Notes under the pieces: generated by a model | What the model saw: the letters and a program-made list of their open reading frames with translations, nothing else | What the model was told of the DNA's origin: nothing | Databases searched by the model: none | In this document: positions 63,514 through 64,000 of the stretch, piece by piece | Numbering within the stretch: position 1 is the stretch's first letter | How the letters are laid out: every line of letters begins with the position of its first letter | Translations under genes and position numbers: made by a program | Source: an uncultured bacterium | Lineage (GTDB): Bacteria > Pseudomonadota > Alphaproteobacteria > Sphingomonadales > Sphingomonadaceae | NCBI GenBank assembly: GCA_942636505.2 | Contig: CALOGB020000056.1 | Coordinates: 434,001-498,000 of the forward strand | Length of the DNA: 64,000 nucleotides | Direction of reading: 5' to 3'

Positions 63514-64000
63514 TCACCCGCTCTTCCCCACCAACCCCGCCAGCTTCTTCAACTTCGGCGCGACCACCGGCACCGTCAGCATCGTGCTCGCCAGCGCCAT
63601 CAGCAGCAGCGCCGTGAACGTCTCATTCGTAATGATCTTCTTATCCAGCAGGATGTTGACGAAGATGATCATGATCAGCGCCTTGGTCTGGAGCAGCCAG
63701 CCGATCGCCGAAGCCTCGCCCGGCCGCCACTTCAGGATCCGCCCGGCGGCGTGAACGCCCGCCAGCTTGCCGCCGACCGACGCGACCAGCAGCAACGCCG
63801 CCGCGCCGAACACCGCGTAACCGCCGACCGCCCACTGCGTCTTCAATCCCGTAGACAGGAAGAACACGGGCATCACCGCGAGCAGTACGAAGTGGCGGAA
63901 CTGGTCCATCCTGGCGGTCGTGAACCATTTCGAATCGAGCACCGCGCCCGACAGGAATGCGCCGACCATGAAGTGCAGCCCCGCCCAATCCGCCGCGAAC
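63514..64000 (-). CDS. Cation:proton antiporter, CPA2 type (C-terminal part; start lies past the window)
   Basis: Partial, ~162 residues visible, open to the window edge. Several hydrophobic helices with VGAFLSGAVLDSKW, FFLSTGLKTQW and LQTKALIMIIFVNILLDKKI, typical of the last helices of Na+/H+ or K+/H+ exchangers of CPA2. No RCK domain follows the last helix. Subfamily cannot be fixed. Confidence 0.85.
   Translation of the reverse strand, partial: FAADWAGLHFMVGAFLSGAVLDSKWFTTARMDQFRHFVLLAVMPVFFLSTGLKTQWAVGGYAVFGAAALLLVASVGGKLAGVHAAGRILKWRPGEASAIGWLLQTKALIMIIFVNILLDKKIITNETFTALLLMALASTMLTVPVVAPKLKKLAGLVGKSG

Overview
The window reads as one contiguous stretch of chromosome from a GC-rich alphaproteobacterium, most likely a sphingomonad (Sphingomonas or a close relative). 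The grounds are an exosortase A (PEP-CTERM) exopolysaccharide cluster with the usual sphingomonad gene order, a Caulobacter-like oxidative xylose (Weimberg) gene set, a TonB/ExbB/ExbD/ExbD cluster, GTG starts, GTGA/ATGA overlaps, and GC-rich palindromic repeats in the gaps. I saw no integrase, transposase, prophage, plasmid origin or CRISPR array.

Layout. 1-13036 (+): XrtA exopolysaccharide locus: PLP decarboxylase (partial), export lipoprotein, chain-length protein, tyrosine autokinase, outer-membrane barrel, ATPase, deacetylase, FemAB protein, glycosyltransferase, exosortase A-EpsI fusion, amidotransferase. 13081-14751 (-): formate-THF ligase. 14873-17975 (-): four-gene, stress-type operon behind a candidate EcfG promoter. 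18233-19828 (+): isocitrate lyase. 20117-23239 (-): hybrid histidine kinase with a ParD-like N-terminus. 23556-33249: xylose catabolism (xylA, xylR, xylD, transporter, xylC, xylB, xylX) with candidate operators. 33548-36287: tRNA-Arg, queuosine-precursor transporter, purQ/purS/purC. 36424-38555 (-): kynureninase and a secreted HGGxW hydrolase. 38680-42668 (+): parC and a GGDEF/EAL protein. 42696-47338: CCA transferase, NUDIX, DUF1285, GNAT, folB, a mini-SDR and a secreted unknown. 47563-50147 (+): tonB-exbB-exbD-exbD. 50394-55488: a small secreted protein, dcd, amidase, RNase P RNA, and a secreted TPR/TonB-C-like protein. 55536-59355: carbonic anhydrase/SulP pair, J-domain protein, ferredoxin-like protein, SufE. 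59469-63385: an enlarged phage-shock (psp) locus. 63514-64000: start-less cation:proton antiporter.

How the genes work together. The first 13 kb would make, modify, export and anchor a surface polysaccharide and sort PEP-CTERM proteins. The xylose block would take D-xylose to 2-oxoglutarate, with isocitrate lyase nearby for C2 growth. TonB/ExbBD powers outer-membrane uptake. The psp locus answers envelope stress through a sigma-54 promoter and PspF; it carries four extra small PspB-like proteins after pspC.

Most notable: a 111-bp palindromic repeat sits in frame inside the glycosyltransferase gene and recurs between genes elsewhere; a ParD-like DNA-binding segment is fused to a histidine kinase; and the psp operon has a series of PspB-like paralogues plus a 47-residue leader gene. 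All calls come from reading the sequence; no database search was run.
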